Positions 26,421 to 38,586 of a DNA stretch of 64,000 nucleotides are shown here, in pieces; the stretch's first letter is position 1; each line of letters opens with the position of its first letter. Origin of the DNA: Rotaria sp. Silwood1 (lineage: Eukaryota > Rotifera > Eurotatoria > Philodinida > Philodinidae); the NCBI GenBank assembly GCA_905250075.1, contig CAJNOP010000090.1, positions 372,001 to 436,000 on the forward strand, in the 5' to 3' direction. Under the pieces are notes generated by a model. That model was not told the origin of the DNA. It made no database searches and saw nothing but the letters and a program-made list of their open reading frames with translations. The translations under genes and the position numbers were made by a program.

Positions 26421-28047
26421 AACGAATTTATGCTTTGCATTTGAATTAGTCATAAGATAATTTAAAAATTGTTTAACATACAGAGAAAATCAAACAACGA
26501 AAAACTTTTTGACAAATTCGAATTTTTTTTTTTCTAAGATTTTAATTAATATAAGTAAAATTGAAATATTAACATTTCGGAAATCTAAAACCATGGGAAA
26601 TACAAAAACACATCATAACAATATATTTTTAGTATTACTATACGGATGGTTAAATCTGAGAAGAACGCACAAGAAGTTTACGACAAAAACACAAATTTTT
26701 GTAATACTCCGATACGTTTATAAGTTGAGAGACAAGCGATACCATAATATTGGTCATGTTTGCATCGATACAAGACCTTGTTCGGTCATGAAACATTGCA
26801 AAGCTTAGTGTCAGATCAAATGAAGATACTCTTTCATTTAAGCCGATCTAATATTTTTCAAAAAATAAATTATCTATTGCTTGTTATGACACAGGTAATA
26901 ATTTCATTTGAAATATCAGTATATGCTCCAACGATTTATTTGTGTAAGATTAAAAAAATTAATTTTTTACAAAATAATTAACTCCATAATTTTTATAGAT
27001 TCATTCTAATTCTTAAATATTTATTTTAATGTTGTAATTCAATTAACTTTTTTTTTTCATAAGTTTATTATTTCATACAAGTAAAGTACATTAAAAACAT
27101 GATTATTTCTTCATAAGATATAATCTTTCAAAATCTTTATTCTTTTATCTTATAACTTTATATTCATCAAAAGATCATGAAAATATTTAATAAAAATCTC
27201 AAGAGTTTTAATCCGGAAAATGAATATCCGTTTTATTTGAGAAAAAACAGCTAAAAAGTGCATGACACCATAGAATGAGTACAAATACTTTCCATGATAA
27301 ACATGAATCAATTGTTTCTATGTAAAGGTAGTGGAAAATGTTAAATAATAACTTGTTTTTTAAAAACAAATGAACCCGGTAATTTTCAGATCGGAGAAAA
27401 CTTTGTCGAAGTTATTTTTGTAATAATGCTATTTTAAAGAGAAAGAAATGAGGCATTGCTGGGTTTTTTGCAATCTTCTCTTAAAAAGCTAAAAGCATCA
27501 TGAAAACCGAAATGGACTTTTGTTTTGATAAATTTTGTTGTTTGTAATATATTTAACTGTTTAAGGATAGGTTGTACAACATGCGGCGACCACCCATTTT
27601 GTTCAGAGTTTTGCGTCCTTTATAATATTTCCGATAAAGTCTTTTTGAACGTGAAAACTGTCGTGTCAGATTTTATTAGAAATCTTGCCATCATTGTTCA
27701 TCTATGAAACCTTGGTAAAAAAAACCTCGATTGACTATTAAAGTCAACATCTGGATTTGAGCTAATTGCTTAACATTATAGAATAAAAACCAGAAATACG
27801 TCGTTATTAAACTTTTTTCTCTACCACGTTAGTAATTAAATCTGCATAAGACAATTTATTTGACATTATGGTTTTTTTTTGCATTCGAATTCATTCATGT
27901 GAATCTCTAATAGTTATCGCTGATATTCTATCATAGCTACTCAAGTAGGCAGTAACCCAGCCCATAATGATTAAATACATAGATTACGTCTTATCTTAAT
28001 ATTGAATCAATCAGAAATTAAATCAATAAATAAAAATAAATCATCCA
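26421..28047. other. Non-coding stretch between two coding-like fragments
   Basis: AT-rich DNA with no recognised exon, RNA or repeat element. Confidence 0.35.
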
Positions 28048-28281
28048 TTATATCGTTATAGCTTTTTTGATATTGATCGAAAAAAAAGTAGAGATTATTT
28101 CAAGTTCATATAAACAAATACAAACATGATCAGTAAATATCATATAAAATTCATAACAATCACATTTCATTAATTGATAATGCTCTGATTGCATTCGTAG
28201 TCGAACAATATCAACGTGTGTCAAAACAGATGTATATAACCAAGACTTAATCAATTGAAAATCTCTTTTAATGATTTATCA
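28048..28281 (-). pseudogene. Coding-like fragment, unidentified
   Basis: A minus-strand open frame of about 77 codons between stops has protein-like composition (IKSWLYTSVLTHVDIVRLRM, then a Cys-, Tyr- and Phe-rich stretch). No splice acceptor reaches the frame without meeting a stop, and no start codon has clear support. It may be a relic of the same gene as the 26.1-26.4 kb fragment. No family was recognised. Confidence 0.3.
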
Positions 28282-28833
28282 TACATAAAGCTCGAATTAC
28301 TGTTGAAGAAAATTTATTCAAGAAGAAATTGAAAGTTTTTGATAATCCATATTTATCATTTGGATCTTATTTATTCTCTTTTGAAAAAAAGTAATAACAA
28401 AAAAAAATGAAAGGATGAATACCGAGATTAGAAATCCGAATGAGTTATTTTAATGTTTCTTTTTGCCTACGATTATCTGACAATAGTGTGCTTTTGAAAA
28501 TTCTCTTTTTTCGCGCTCTTTCGTACACGAAGAAAGGACAAACATAAAAAAGTGCACACACAACAAAATAAATCAACTACACTACGATGTTAATAACAAA
28601 CTCGGATAGTTTTTCATTTGTTCAGTCACTCCGTACACATATAGTCATCACAGATGCAAAATTTTTTTTTTGATGATTTAAGGACAAGATAAAGAGAAAA
28701 GCTTTGAAAAAAAAACTCTTAATGCAAACAGAATCAAAGGAAAAGAGTGTGAGAAAAATGTAAGAAAAAAAAAACAAAAGAATATGATTAATCGCACTTG
28801 ATTTTTAACCATAAATACGCTATAAGAATTTTT
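28282..28833. other. Intergenic spacer
   Basis: A-tract-rich spacer downstream of the PEDS1 stop codon. Nothing was recognised. Confidence 0.4.
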
Positions 28834-30898
28834 TCATTCATATTGAACCTTTTCTGTTTTTTGTGCCCAAGCAAAATCATCTGAACGAGGTTTTGCTCCT
28901 GAATATTTTTCTATCATTGTTTCAAGTCGTGACCAAAAATTAATTGCTTCAAGTGGCCAGTTAAGCCAACCAGTTGTAACTATGCAAAAGAACAAACATA
29001 ATTTTATATTTCTCTTATCTAGGATATTTTTTAAACACTTACTACAGAAATATGTGTCGTGAGGGACCACTAATAAAAAAAAAGAATAAAATTTAATAAA
29101 AGAATTTCTCTTTTTTGAAATATACCATGATGGATTCGATGATGTCTTCGAGGTAGAATAATATGATAACGTTGTAGAAAAGTAATATACGAAGGTAAAC
29201 CAAAATATGTATGAGACCATTTATGAAACTAAAATATTCAAAATAAAAATAAAATATAAGAATATATTTTTTTTTACTTGATTTGTCATTGAAACAAATA
29301 TAGCCAAGAGAAACATATAAACTTCAAAATTATATGTACGTTTTATATCACTATCATTGAAAAATGTAAATTTATACGCCATGTACAAAAGATAAGGAAC
29401 AGTAACTGCAAAATTGTCACCATTTGTTTCAATAAAATCATGACGTGTTATTGATGTTGGGTCAATATGATGTTCTCGAAATGGACGTAAAAAATTTCGA
29501 CCAATAACTGGCATATCAACAGAACCCCATGTGTCAGCACCCCAATGCACAATACCTGATGCTAAATCAGCTGTTGAAATTCCTAATACTATTAAAAATA
29601 AATATGAACAAAAAAAAGCATGAATTTTTTTCATTTTAAATGTAATCAACATACAAGCTGCAGGAATGATAAGATACCAATTTCTAACATCAAAATAATG
29701 GTATATGAAGAAAAAATTATATATCATTAATATAATAAATAGAATAATGCAGATTGTTTCTTGTATACGTTTTTCTAAATAGTATGAATATGATTTTTAA
29801 ATAAAAGATCATTGTGTGCTTGATTTTTCTTATCAGTAAGAGAAAAAAAACGGAATTCTTTTTTTCAATTTTGAGACACGCCCATCGGCAATAAAGATAA
29901 GAATGATCAGAAGTACTAGTGTAATCAAAGCATGGATACAAATAAAAGGCTGTAGTTGATCTCTATTAAATATAATCTCGATTTAGATTTTAATCATATT
30001 CATTGTTAAATAATAACGTTCAACAAAAAAATAATAATAATAAAACGCCTATAGGGTGAAATTTCTAATTGATACTTTTATAGGCTTGAATTCATTTTCA
30101 AGAACCTCAACATTTAATACTCGAAAAATACATTAAGAAATTTTAGTTTTAATAGAAAAATAACCAATTCTCGTCGTCTTCTTTCTGTTTTCTCATATAA
30201 ATTTAATTCAAATTCAAAGAAATACTTTTCTGTTTCACATCTATGAAAAGAAATATTTTCTATGTTGTTTTGAGAACATTGGCTAAGTCGTTAAGATAAT
30301 GAAACAAGGGAATACCGATCAATAATTCAATAGTACAAAAACAAAATATTTTTTCTTTCTTGGTAAACTTATTATCTATTTCTCTCAAGGCTGAATAACA
30401 AATATATTTAAGTCTATCGAGTCATTAACAATTAATCATATGAAATAAGTCAATATTTTATTCTAAACATATGTGAACGAAAACAACATATTTGGTTGCT
30501 AACGTTACATATTTTGCTTTTCTTTGTTTTTTTTCAAGGTCGTGTTCTCAATAGAGATGTTTTTTTTGTCTACCTTTTGTATATTGACTGGCAAGTAATT
30601 TTGCACCAGCATGTTGTGGTCCCCAACGTATTTCATGAGCATCATGTATAGTATTACCATTAGGATCATCTTCAGGCATCGAATTTTTATCAACAAGTAT
30701 ATCCTCGGCAGAAAATTCTTCTTCAATATTATTTGATGTTATACTGTTTCTCATTGTTGTTGTAGTTGTTGATGAAGCTATAAGATAGAGAAGACAAATA
30801 TATAGATATATTTTAATTCAAAAAGAGCATTGTAAATGTTTTTTTTACTTACTAGATGATGATGTCGAACAAGAAACAGATTGTGATGAAAGGCACAT
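28834..30898 (-). CDS. PEDS1: Plasmanylethanolamine desaturase (TMEM189/Kua/CarF family)
   Basis: ER membrane desaturase that introduces the vinyl-ether bond during plasmalogen synthesis. Exons in transcript order are 30898-30853, 30777-30574, 29774-29655, 29588-29278, 29228-29126, 29069-29043, 28979-28834; all in phase, 318 aa. The N-terminal half has the family motif [16 protein letters not shown] and KRIQET. The catalytic core has the histidine boxes [33 protein letters not shown] and RRHHRIHH, followed by [16 protein letters not shown] and [12 protein letters not shown], all matching TMEM189. The metal-binding His pattern is complete, so the enzyme is probably active. The N-terminal extension of about 55 residues is poorly conserved and Ser/Thr-rich. 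Intron 2 is about 0.8 kb; the others are 40-150 nt. Confidence 0.93.
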
Positions 30899-33500
30899 AT
30901 GTTCTGTGAAATGGATAAATAGAAAAAAAGTAGAGCAGTGAGTGTATTAAATTGGATTGTGACAGAAAAGAAATAACAAAAACACCGATGCCACCATCTT
31001 TTTTCTTTCGGTAATCGGACTTTGGTCTGAAAAGAAAAGGTAAAATACAGAATGAGAATAAATATTTATTTGCTGTAAAAAAAAAAAAAAATAAGAACGA
31101 AACGTTTTTTTTTTGTTATAGAGAACTGTTACCGAATCGTTGCTTAGAGACTTATGCTCACGATGCCTGACATTCACCTGGTAATGACTTTCTCTTTTCA
31201 GTCAGGCCAACATATGCACTTAAAATGTGTATTAATATAAAGAAAGAATAAAATTACAAAAGATATAATTAACAGTACATATACACACACATATATATAT
31301 ATGTATATTTGTTCAGTTAGCAAGCATTTTTTCCCATTTTTATCGATCATTTTTCTCTTTTTATGAAAGTATATTTTCTAGATGTCAATAGAAAAAGAAA
31401 TGTACTAGGATAAAACAACCTATACTAATAGCATAAAGCTCCAATATATTCGTGATTGCTGTAAAAATCCTTGAGCGAGAGTCGAAAAAAAAGTGAATAT
31501 CAGCGAATATTTAGTGTGATATGTCTATCAGTCATTGTTCGCTCTTATGTGCTTTCTGTTGTTCCTTCTTTTTTCTCTTTTCATCTTGTTTTTTTCTTTC
31601 TTTTCTAATTGTAGACCATAGGGCGTTCTTGCACTTCGTAATGGCAACAGTCTGTTTTGTTCTCTTTCTTCTTTTTTTCGTAGAATAGGCATAAAAAAAA
31701 ACGATAGGATGGTATTATCATACAATACACATATCCAAACATTCAGCATATGAATACACACTATTGCAATTATACAAAAAAGCAGAAACAAAAATGAAAA
31801 CCAAGAGAAAGTACAATAAAAAAGAAAAAGAATAGATTTCATGTCAAGTATATTCATGAACAAATCATTTACATAATTTATATTTTATAGACATATTATT
31901 CTTTGCTCTCTTTCTCCGCAATTATCACTCATTAAAAAAATAATAAGCAATATAAATCAAATAGATTGACTTGAAGAAGAGACAACATAAATTATATGAA
32001 AAAAAGAAAAAAGAAAAGAACGAAATCATTATAATGTATCGATGTTGTAACTAGATATATATATATGTGTAATGATGAGCTTTTATTGTTTCGTCAAGAA
32101 AAAAAAACGAAAAAAAAAAAATTTGGAATAAAAATGAGTCAATATTCTCTCAATATGAATTTTTTTTTATTAAAGTGTGCAAGTGATGCATACCTCTATG
32201 TACTAAATATGGATCCATCAAAGGCAACAAAATAAGATAAAGAACAATGCCTCCAAAGAGTATACAGCAGATAAGCGTGCTTCTCTTTCTTTGGTGCTAT
32301 ATTTTATTTCTTATAATTTGTTGGTTAATTCAAATTTGCATATATATTTTAGTGAAAATTTTCTAAATCTTCTTGATTAAATCAAGTATTATAAATAATA
32401 AACAATATTTTATCAAAATATAAATGAAAATTTTCTATAGATGACGCTACTTAACGATCAAGAATTGATCTATGTTATATAGTCTTCATTGCTTATGCAG
32501 GCGAATAAATCAAAGCTGAATCGAATGGATGGAGGGCGGGGCGGGGCGGTTTCTGAAGAGTAATACGTCCACAATCATGATAAGCTTTACTTTCTCAATA
32601 GAATCAAAAAATTTTAATAAGTTTTCTTAGGAAAAAAAATTTACCTGCACTCTAATATCGGTTGCTTTGAATCAGCAGCGCTGAACAAAATTTTGATTTT
32701 CAATAGAATTATAAAAATAAAAAATTATTATGATTCATCTTTTTGGGTCAAATTCTCAATTAGAATAAAATATATGGACTTTTTTTTTCTGTTTCCTATT
32801 TATAATAGAATTGGTATTATATGCATTTTTTCTTATCATGAATGTTCCATTACGAACATTCATTAGTCAATGTGTGTGATCAATTATTGATTTTTCTATG
32901 TCTAACGATTAGTCTTGTTTTGTTTCAATCCCCAATTAAAACCCATAATTCGATTCTTATTACTCAAGTATAAGAAACAATTGTTGCATTTTTTTTCTTT
33001 TATTTGTTTGCTTACACAAGAGAATACGAAGCTAATAAGTGTTCATATTTTCTATTCATTGATAATACATTCATTTTCTCTTGATCACATAATACATTAT
33101 AGAAGAATTTTTCATATGTAGAGATTTAAACATTTGAACAACAATCTACTTAAGTGTGGGAGTGATGAGAAAATATTTCCTTTAATTTCCGTTTTTTATT
33201 TATGGAAACAACATATGTTTATCTATCTCTCTCATCTGTCTTTTATTGTTCTAACCAGGTTATGCAAAGCTCACTACGAATTTTTGTTATATACTTCTGC
33301 TAGTTTTCCAAATTTGCCTGTCTCATGGGTAAGAAAAAGTGTGTTGAGATGAATATTTTTCATTTGTTATAAACTAGAAATGGTATACTCTATTCAGGTG
33401 TTGATTAAAAACATGATAACAAAGGTGAATATTTGATTTTATTTGTATTTTTTTTTGCTTTTCAGATTGTCTCCACTAAAGCATAATTTCCATATTGATC
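30899..33500. other. Intergenic region between divergent genes
   Basis: This holds the promoters of PEDS1 (-) and the neuropeptide gene (+). Simple repeats occur (CA/TA near 31275-31305, TA near 32054-32070), as does a short GC-rich patch at 32530-32550. No exon was recognised. Confidence 0.4.
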
Positions 33501-33970
33501 ATGAATCGACAGTCCATTGTTTTAGCTCCTGTTTGTTTCTCATATTTTCTTGTCATTATTCTTCTATTTCAATCAACTCGACCTATTCAAGCTATTGCTT
33601 TAAGTAGTCTTTGTGGACATTTTGGTCACTCATGTTTTGGTGGTAAATTTTTCTTCAAAGTTTTTCTCTTTTTTTTTTTGTTTAATGTTGAAAATTTATT
33701 GTGTTTTCTTTTTTAGGTAATTGGGGTAAACGTGAATTGTTAGCATCTTCATTGGCACCGGATATTTTTCAAGCAAATACTGATACAAATGACGATCGCA
33801 TCGAGATACCAAATACGTATTATAAAGATACAATGAATGATTATCTTTTAGAACAATTACGAACGGTAAAGTGACAAAAAAAAATTTTTTCTTGACATTT
33901 TTTTTTCTTTTGATTTCTTCTTTAGAAGTTAATTCGAGAACGATTACGTCAATTACTTGAATTAGAATAA
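33501..33970 (+). CDS. CCHamide/GGNG-like amidated neuropeptide precursor
   Basis: Secreted prepropeptide of 111 aa from exons 33501-33642, 33717-33865 and 33926-33970. Residues 1-31 form a signal peptide with cleavage likely after ...PIQA. The mature peptide follows at once: two cysteines (C38, C45) spaced C-X6-C, reading CGHFGHSCFGGNW, then GKR (51-53), an amidation plus dibasic cleavage signal. The C-X6-C spacing, the GHSC core and the position directly after the signal peptide match arthropod CCHamides; the GGN part recalls lophotrochozoan excitatory/GGNG peptides. The remaining spacer (54-111) is acidic and then basic-helical, with no second peptide. The stop codon overlaps an AATAAA (33967-33972). 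Expected role: ligand of a bombesin-type GPCR, by family. The identity is inferred from pattern, not alignment. Confidence 0.75.
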
Positions 33971-34027
33971 AATTTTTATGGATATTTTTATTTCTTTGAA
34001 TGAAAAATAATTTCTTTTGTTTTTTGT

Positions 34028-35182
34028 TCAAAAGTAATTAATAACATTAATGAACAGGAGCATAAAAAAACTAATCTGAGCATTCAATTTTTTACTGTAA
34101 TTACATGGTTTATCGATTCGAGTTTGATTAATAATTTCAGGTTTAATAAGTGGTTCTAAAAGTTCAATATCAATAAGATAATCATGTAAAGCTAATGTTA
34201 ATGATTTCGCATACATATATAATTTTGTTCGATTAAGAAGTTCATGTGATGGTGATTCAATCATAATTGCACTAAAATTATTATATCGACCATATTCTTC
34301 AATTGTATAACCCCATTCAAAATAGGAATGATTAAGTGGTGATGGAAATATTGAACTTGGTACAGCTGAATATTTATATTTTGTTATAAAATATCCAAGA
34401 GATTTCTTTCCACTTATGAGTTCTATTGGATCGAATAATGTTCCTAAATATGATGCTAATGAAGAACTTTTTAGTGTATAATCTTTTGTCGACAATTGAC
34501 GACTAGTAAGCATATAACCTAATTCAACCCAACCTTCTTCATGATCTTGTGAATGTATATCAAATAATAATCCTTTTCCTCCATAATTATTCTCATTATT
34601 CATAATAAGTTCTCTAGCATGTCTCAAATAGAAATGATATCTCATCCACGCATGCATACTATTCGATGCACCAAATGTTCCTTCATCAATAAAACGATTC
34701 ATATCAACTTTTGATCGTTCTAATCTGTTAATAATAACAAATGGCTTTAACTGAAATAATTGATTTAACTCATAACGAAGTGCTAATGCGAGAAGACGTG
34801 TATTCTTATCACGACCAAGACGTATACTACATAGTTTTGAATCAATTTTAAATAGTGGAGATACACACGGATTTTGATAATAACATTTTTTACTTGTACT
34901 ATTGGATTTTCTACAAGCATATTTTGGTCTTGTAGGTAAATTTGATTGAAGATTACCATCATGTGGTACACTTAAAATAATATTCATCGTGCCAGGATAA
35001 AAATCAATAGATGATTCATGCATACCATAATGTTTTTTTAAATGTAATGGTTTTTCAATAGTCGATATAAGATTAAAATATTCAGTAATATATGGAGGAT
35101 CTATGGATGCCTTTGGTTTTGTTAGTGAACATTTTATTAGAACAACAAGAATAATTAAAGTATTTGAAAAAATAAAGATCAT
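34028..35182 (-). CDS. Secreted or GPI-anchored N-formylglutamate-amidohydrolase-like protein
   Basis: Single-exon frame of 384 aa, unusual among the intron-rich neighbours. A signal peptide covers about residues 1-21. Motifs resembling the zinc-dependent N-formylglutamate amidohydrolase family are SVPHDGN (71-77), GRDKNTRLLALAL (123-135), INRLERSKVDMNR (151-163) and GLLFDIHSQDH (204-214), with His/Asp residues placed as metal or catalytic candidates. Several Cys and Asn-X-Ser/Thr sites fit an extracellular protein. The C-terminus ends in a hydrophobic helix after a polar stretch, typical of a GPI-anchor signal. In bacteria the family hydrolyses N-formyl-glutamate in histidine breakdown; the animal substrate is unknown. 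The stop lies 57 bp from the convergent neuropeptide gene. Absence of introns could mean retroposition or transfer, but codon use is like its neighbours. Confidence 0.68.
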   Translation of the reverse strand: MIFIFSNTLIILVVLIKCSLTKPKASIDPPYITEYFNLISTIEKPLHLKKHYGMHESSIDFYPGTMNIILSVPHDGNLQSNLPTRPKYACRKSNSTSKKCYYQNPCVSPLFKIDSKLCSIRLGRDKNTRLLALALRYELNQLFQLKPFVIINRLERSKVDMNRFIDEGTFGASNSMHAWMRYHFYLRHARELIMNNENNYGGKGLLFDIHSQDHEEGWVELGYMLTSRQLSTKDYTLKSSSLASYLGTLFDPIELISGKKSLGYFITKYKYSAVPSSIFPSPLNHSYFEWGYTIEEYGRYNNFSAIMIESPSHELLNRTKLYMYAKSLTLALHDYLIDIELLEPLIKPEIINQTRIDKPCNYSKKLNAQISFFMLLFINVINYF

Positions 35183-35886
35183 ATCTTCGTTTCAAGCGAA
35201 ATCAATAGTAACGGTACAAAAGTATCTATAAATAAATAAGGATATATTATATTACGAAGTACAAGTCATCTGATTTTACCTGCTGCTGTAGAATAACATT
35301 ATTCTTTTTTTTCTTTGAGAAAATATCTGTATTTGCGTATGTTTTTCAGGTCATTTGATACTCTACTTCGTGCGAACATAGATATTTACTTAAAAATAAA
35401 CAGCCGTCTACTGATAATAATCGACAATGAAAAAAGGATGATAACGATATGTTTATATATGGATATATTTATTACTAGTCAAGATTAAAGAGGTATGGAA
35501 ATCATAAAAAAAAGTTAACTAAATCTTATATTGATATTAGCCATAAAGATTACAATGCATCACGTCAGCGGAAGATAAGGTTTTTTCTTTGACGCTTATA
35601 TAATTGCATGTCTACATAGTTGGCATGTAATAATAATTGGTTAGCATCAGCACAAGGACACAAAAATGTTAGTTGCTTCTGACTGAAAAGAAGAAACAGC
35701 TTTTAGCCCTAGGAAAAGAAAAAACATCAGTTTGAGACGAAGAAAAAGAACGGATGTAATACATAGTGACTTGATTGATTCGATTAATCGACATCTCAAC
35801 GAAGATAAACATTGTGAAATGCGAAACACAACAACTAATGTCAACAGATACAGAAAAAACAAGAAACATTCAGTGAATGCACTATT
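35183..35886. other. Intergenic spacer
   Basis: Promoter side of the amidohydrolase-like gene and 3' flank of the Dicer pseudogene. The open frames seen here have no protein-like composition. Confidence 0.4.
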
Positions 35887-38115
35887 TTAAATTCTATAAT
35901 TCATTGCTTGTTGACAGGCATTATATTTAACATGCTTCTTGCTTTTTTCATATCCTTCATACAGTGAGCCATCTGGCATTTGAACAAGACAAACAACTTC
36001 AGTTTCATCGACAAAGTCTCTATAAATAATTAAAATAAATATAAGGACTAATTGAAAGGTTTTTTTTTATATAAGATATTTGTTTATTTTTGACTCGCTA
36101 AAAATTATCAAAAACTATCAATTAAGATGTTCTTTTCGAAAATAGACTTCGAAATTTTCTCTGAGTTTTTACTCGACAATATTGATATAATCTTTGAAAA
36201 TCCAAACTTTTAATTTACAACGAAAATTTGTGTATCGATTAGTAACTAAATGGCGAGATCTTTATTTATATATCGAACTTTAGATTAGAAGCTACTCTAT
36301 ACAATGTACTATTTGAGGTTTGCTTTTTGTCTTTGGACAAGGTACCTCCATTTTCATGTTTATTTAATATTCATTTTCGAAAAATCAACAAATGTTTTTC
36401 GTTGAAACAAGAGTTCTTGAAAAACGGCTTGAGTAAAAACTACCGCTTAGCTCAATATCACATTTTGTAGAGAATTATGCACTCTACAAAGAGGCTAACT
36501 TCGATAATTTTCAGTATGCTCGAAATAAACAGAAATCTGTCTGGAAAATATTTTTTCAAATCTTTCAAAAAGTCTCACAAAAATAAACACAAACATTTCT
36601 AAGTCCATATTCGAAAAGAATATTTTAACTCATAGTTTTTCATCCTTTCTATTGGTTCAAAAGTGATGCAAACATCTGATATAGAAAAAACTTTCCGATT
36701 ATCTTTTATAAATAAAATTATTCAGATCTTAAAACTTACACGAGGATTTTACCACCTGTATTTATAAATGATCGTCTTGGATTTAAATTTGGATCAATAA
36801 TAGATCGATCTAAAAATTATGAAAAAGAATTGGAAACATTTTGAATATCTTTAGTTTTATACCAAAAAGTATCCCAAGAAATGGTTCAATAACTTTCCAG
36901 ACAATTTCTAATGAGTTATCCGAATCAAAACAAAATAGCAGCAATAAGTACTTCAAATACATCAGCTAAGATTTTTGATGCTGTTGAATCAGTCAATTGA
37001 TAAATATTCTGTCAAAATATGTATTAGGAAAATTCAATGTTAATATAATCATGTCGAATAGTCTCTTTTAATCTATCATTGTTTGATGGATTATTTGGAA
37101 AAATATTTTTATTATCTATATAGGATTTGTTACGATTTGAAAGTTCATTTGAATTAAGACAAATTTTTGTATGAAGATTAGATGAAACTAATATATATGC
37201 TAAACGATTATTATTTGATAAGTCTTGTCGAATATCAGTTACTCGACCAGGGTTGTCGATTGTTTTCAGGAGTGGGGGGGGATAAAATTTTGGCAGAAAA
37301 TGTTTCTATTCCTTCAAAAATAGTGAAAATTTCCCAGACAATATTAAATTTTTTTCGCAGAAAGTGTTAAAAATTTTGGCAGACAGCCTAGCATTTTAGG
37401 GAGGGGAAATCCCCCCCCATCCCCCCCCTAATCGGCAAGCCTGTACTCGACCTAGAATTCATACATTGTAAAATATGCACAACAAAAAAAGATAGATATA
37501 AATATTTCCCGGTGTCAGATTTCTATCATAATTAAGAAATATATGACATATGACAAGAAAATCGAGAAGAACATCACCTAAGAAATTCTAGTCTAAAATA
37601 AAATACATTCATTTAAACAACACGTCATATTTTCATAAACTAGTACCGTTCATATGAATATAATAAACAATTTTTAGATTTAGATGGATAAATATAGGCT
37701 GATATAAGATATGCTTTATTTTGAAAGACATAATTAAGTTTGTTTTGAATTTCTTCAAATTCTTCATCATAAAAAAATTCCTCGAATTTCATTATCTAAT
37801 TGTGAATTTGTTCAAAACTCAGATGATTAAATTTTTAAATTAATTATTTTATGATTTTCAAATTCAATTCAAAAGCATACATAATCGATAGTAGATATGC
37901 ATCAATCTCAGTATATTCTTAAGATGAAACTTATATTTGGAACATAGATTGAGTTACTACAAGGATTCACAAATGAAACAATAAAACCTAATTCATTATT
38001 ATATTGCATATTTTTATTAATATTTATTTGATAAAGATATCAGATGTGTTTTGGTAGATTATTGTTTTGAAATAATATAGCACTCTAGATAATTAAATAG
38101 AAGTTTATTTAAACA
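35887..38115 (-). pseudogene. Decayed Dicer paralogue (platform fragment, RNase IIIb, dsRBD)
   Basis: Exon-by-exon relics of Dicer lie in the same order and strand as the intact gene next door: a platform piece (37974-38110, with a TGA after NNLPKHI), IEEFF-type helix and KNAYLIS-like exon (37655-37795), RNase IIIb signature exon (37540-37605, frameshifted inside LEFLGD), GRVTDIRQDLSNN exon (37020-37247), the DVFE exon (36866-37010, frameshifted after ILF), the LNPRRSF exon (about 36740-36811) and the dsRBD exon (35887-36019, still open to its stop). Exons for helicase, PAZ and RNase IIIa are missing. A 196-bp hAT-type element sits at one splice junction. At least two frameshifts and one nonsense codon make it non-functional as a Dicer. 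Confidence 0.85.
37248..37443. mobile_element. 196-bp non-autonomous hAT-type element
   Basis: The terminal inverted repeats are imperfect: left CAGGGTTGTCGATT, right end complementary to CAGGCTTGCCGATT. A perfect 8-bp target duplication TACTCGAC flanks it (37240-37247 and 37444-37451), as expected for hAT transposases. The interior has a G8 run near the left and two C8-9 runs near the right end, and no coding capacity. It interrupts the Dicer pseudogene exactly at the intron acceptor of the GRVTDIRQD exon. Confidence 0.9.
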
Positions 38116-38154
38116 AAATTTTCAAGACAAAAAACCTTTTTTGAAAATATTTCT

Positions 38155-38586
38155 TTTGTATTTTTGTCTTTTCTTTCGAACAATTCATCACATAATTTAA
38201 ATAGTCTTTTTCTAATCGAGATCTTTCTAAAAAACATTATTCTTTTAACTAATAACATCGAATATACGATAAATAACAACAAAATGTTTGATAGAACGAT
38301 AAGAACAAAAACAAATTCTTAAGGTATTTATTATTTTTTGATCTGCGTCAAATGTGTCAGTTTGGATATGCATGACTATGAGATGTGAGTATGTGGGTTA
38401 TTGTTGTGGATCTTCGGTTCACTTAAACCCACTTCCTTTTATTTCGAACAGCTCATCACATTATTAAAACATTTTTTTCTCTAATCGAGACTTTCTTCAA
38501 AATATTATTCTCTGAACTGTAACATGTGATATATCACAAAATAAAAACAAAATATTTGAGATAAACATAAGAACAAAATTGAACTC
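38155..38586. repeat. Tandemly repeated Dicer 3' flank
   Basis: Segments 38155-38335 and 38430-38586 are diverged direct repeats. Both run from a TTTCGAACA(A/G) block through TCTAATCGAGA(T/C)CTTTCT to ATAAGAACAAAA. The second carries the 3' flank of the intact Dicer; the first ends in a relic of the same stop-codon region. This suggests local tandem duplication of the gene's 3' end. Confidence 0.65.
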
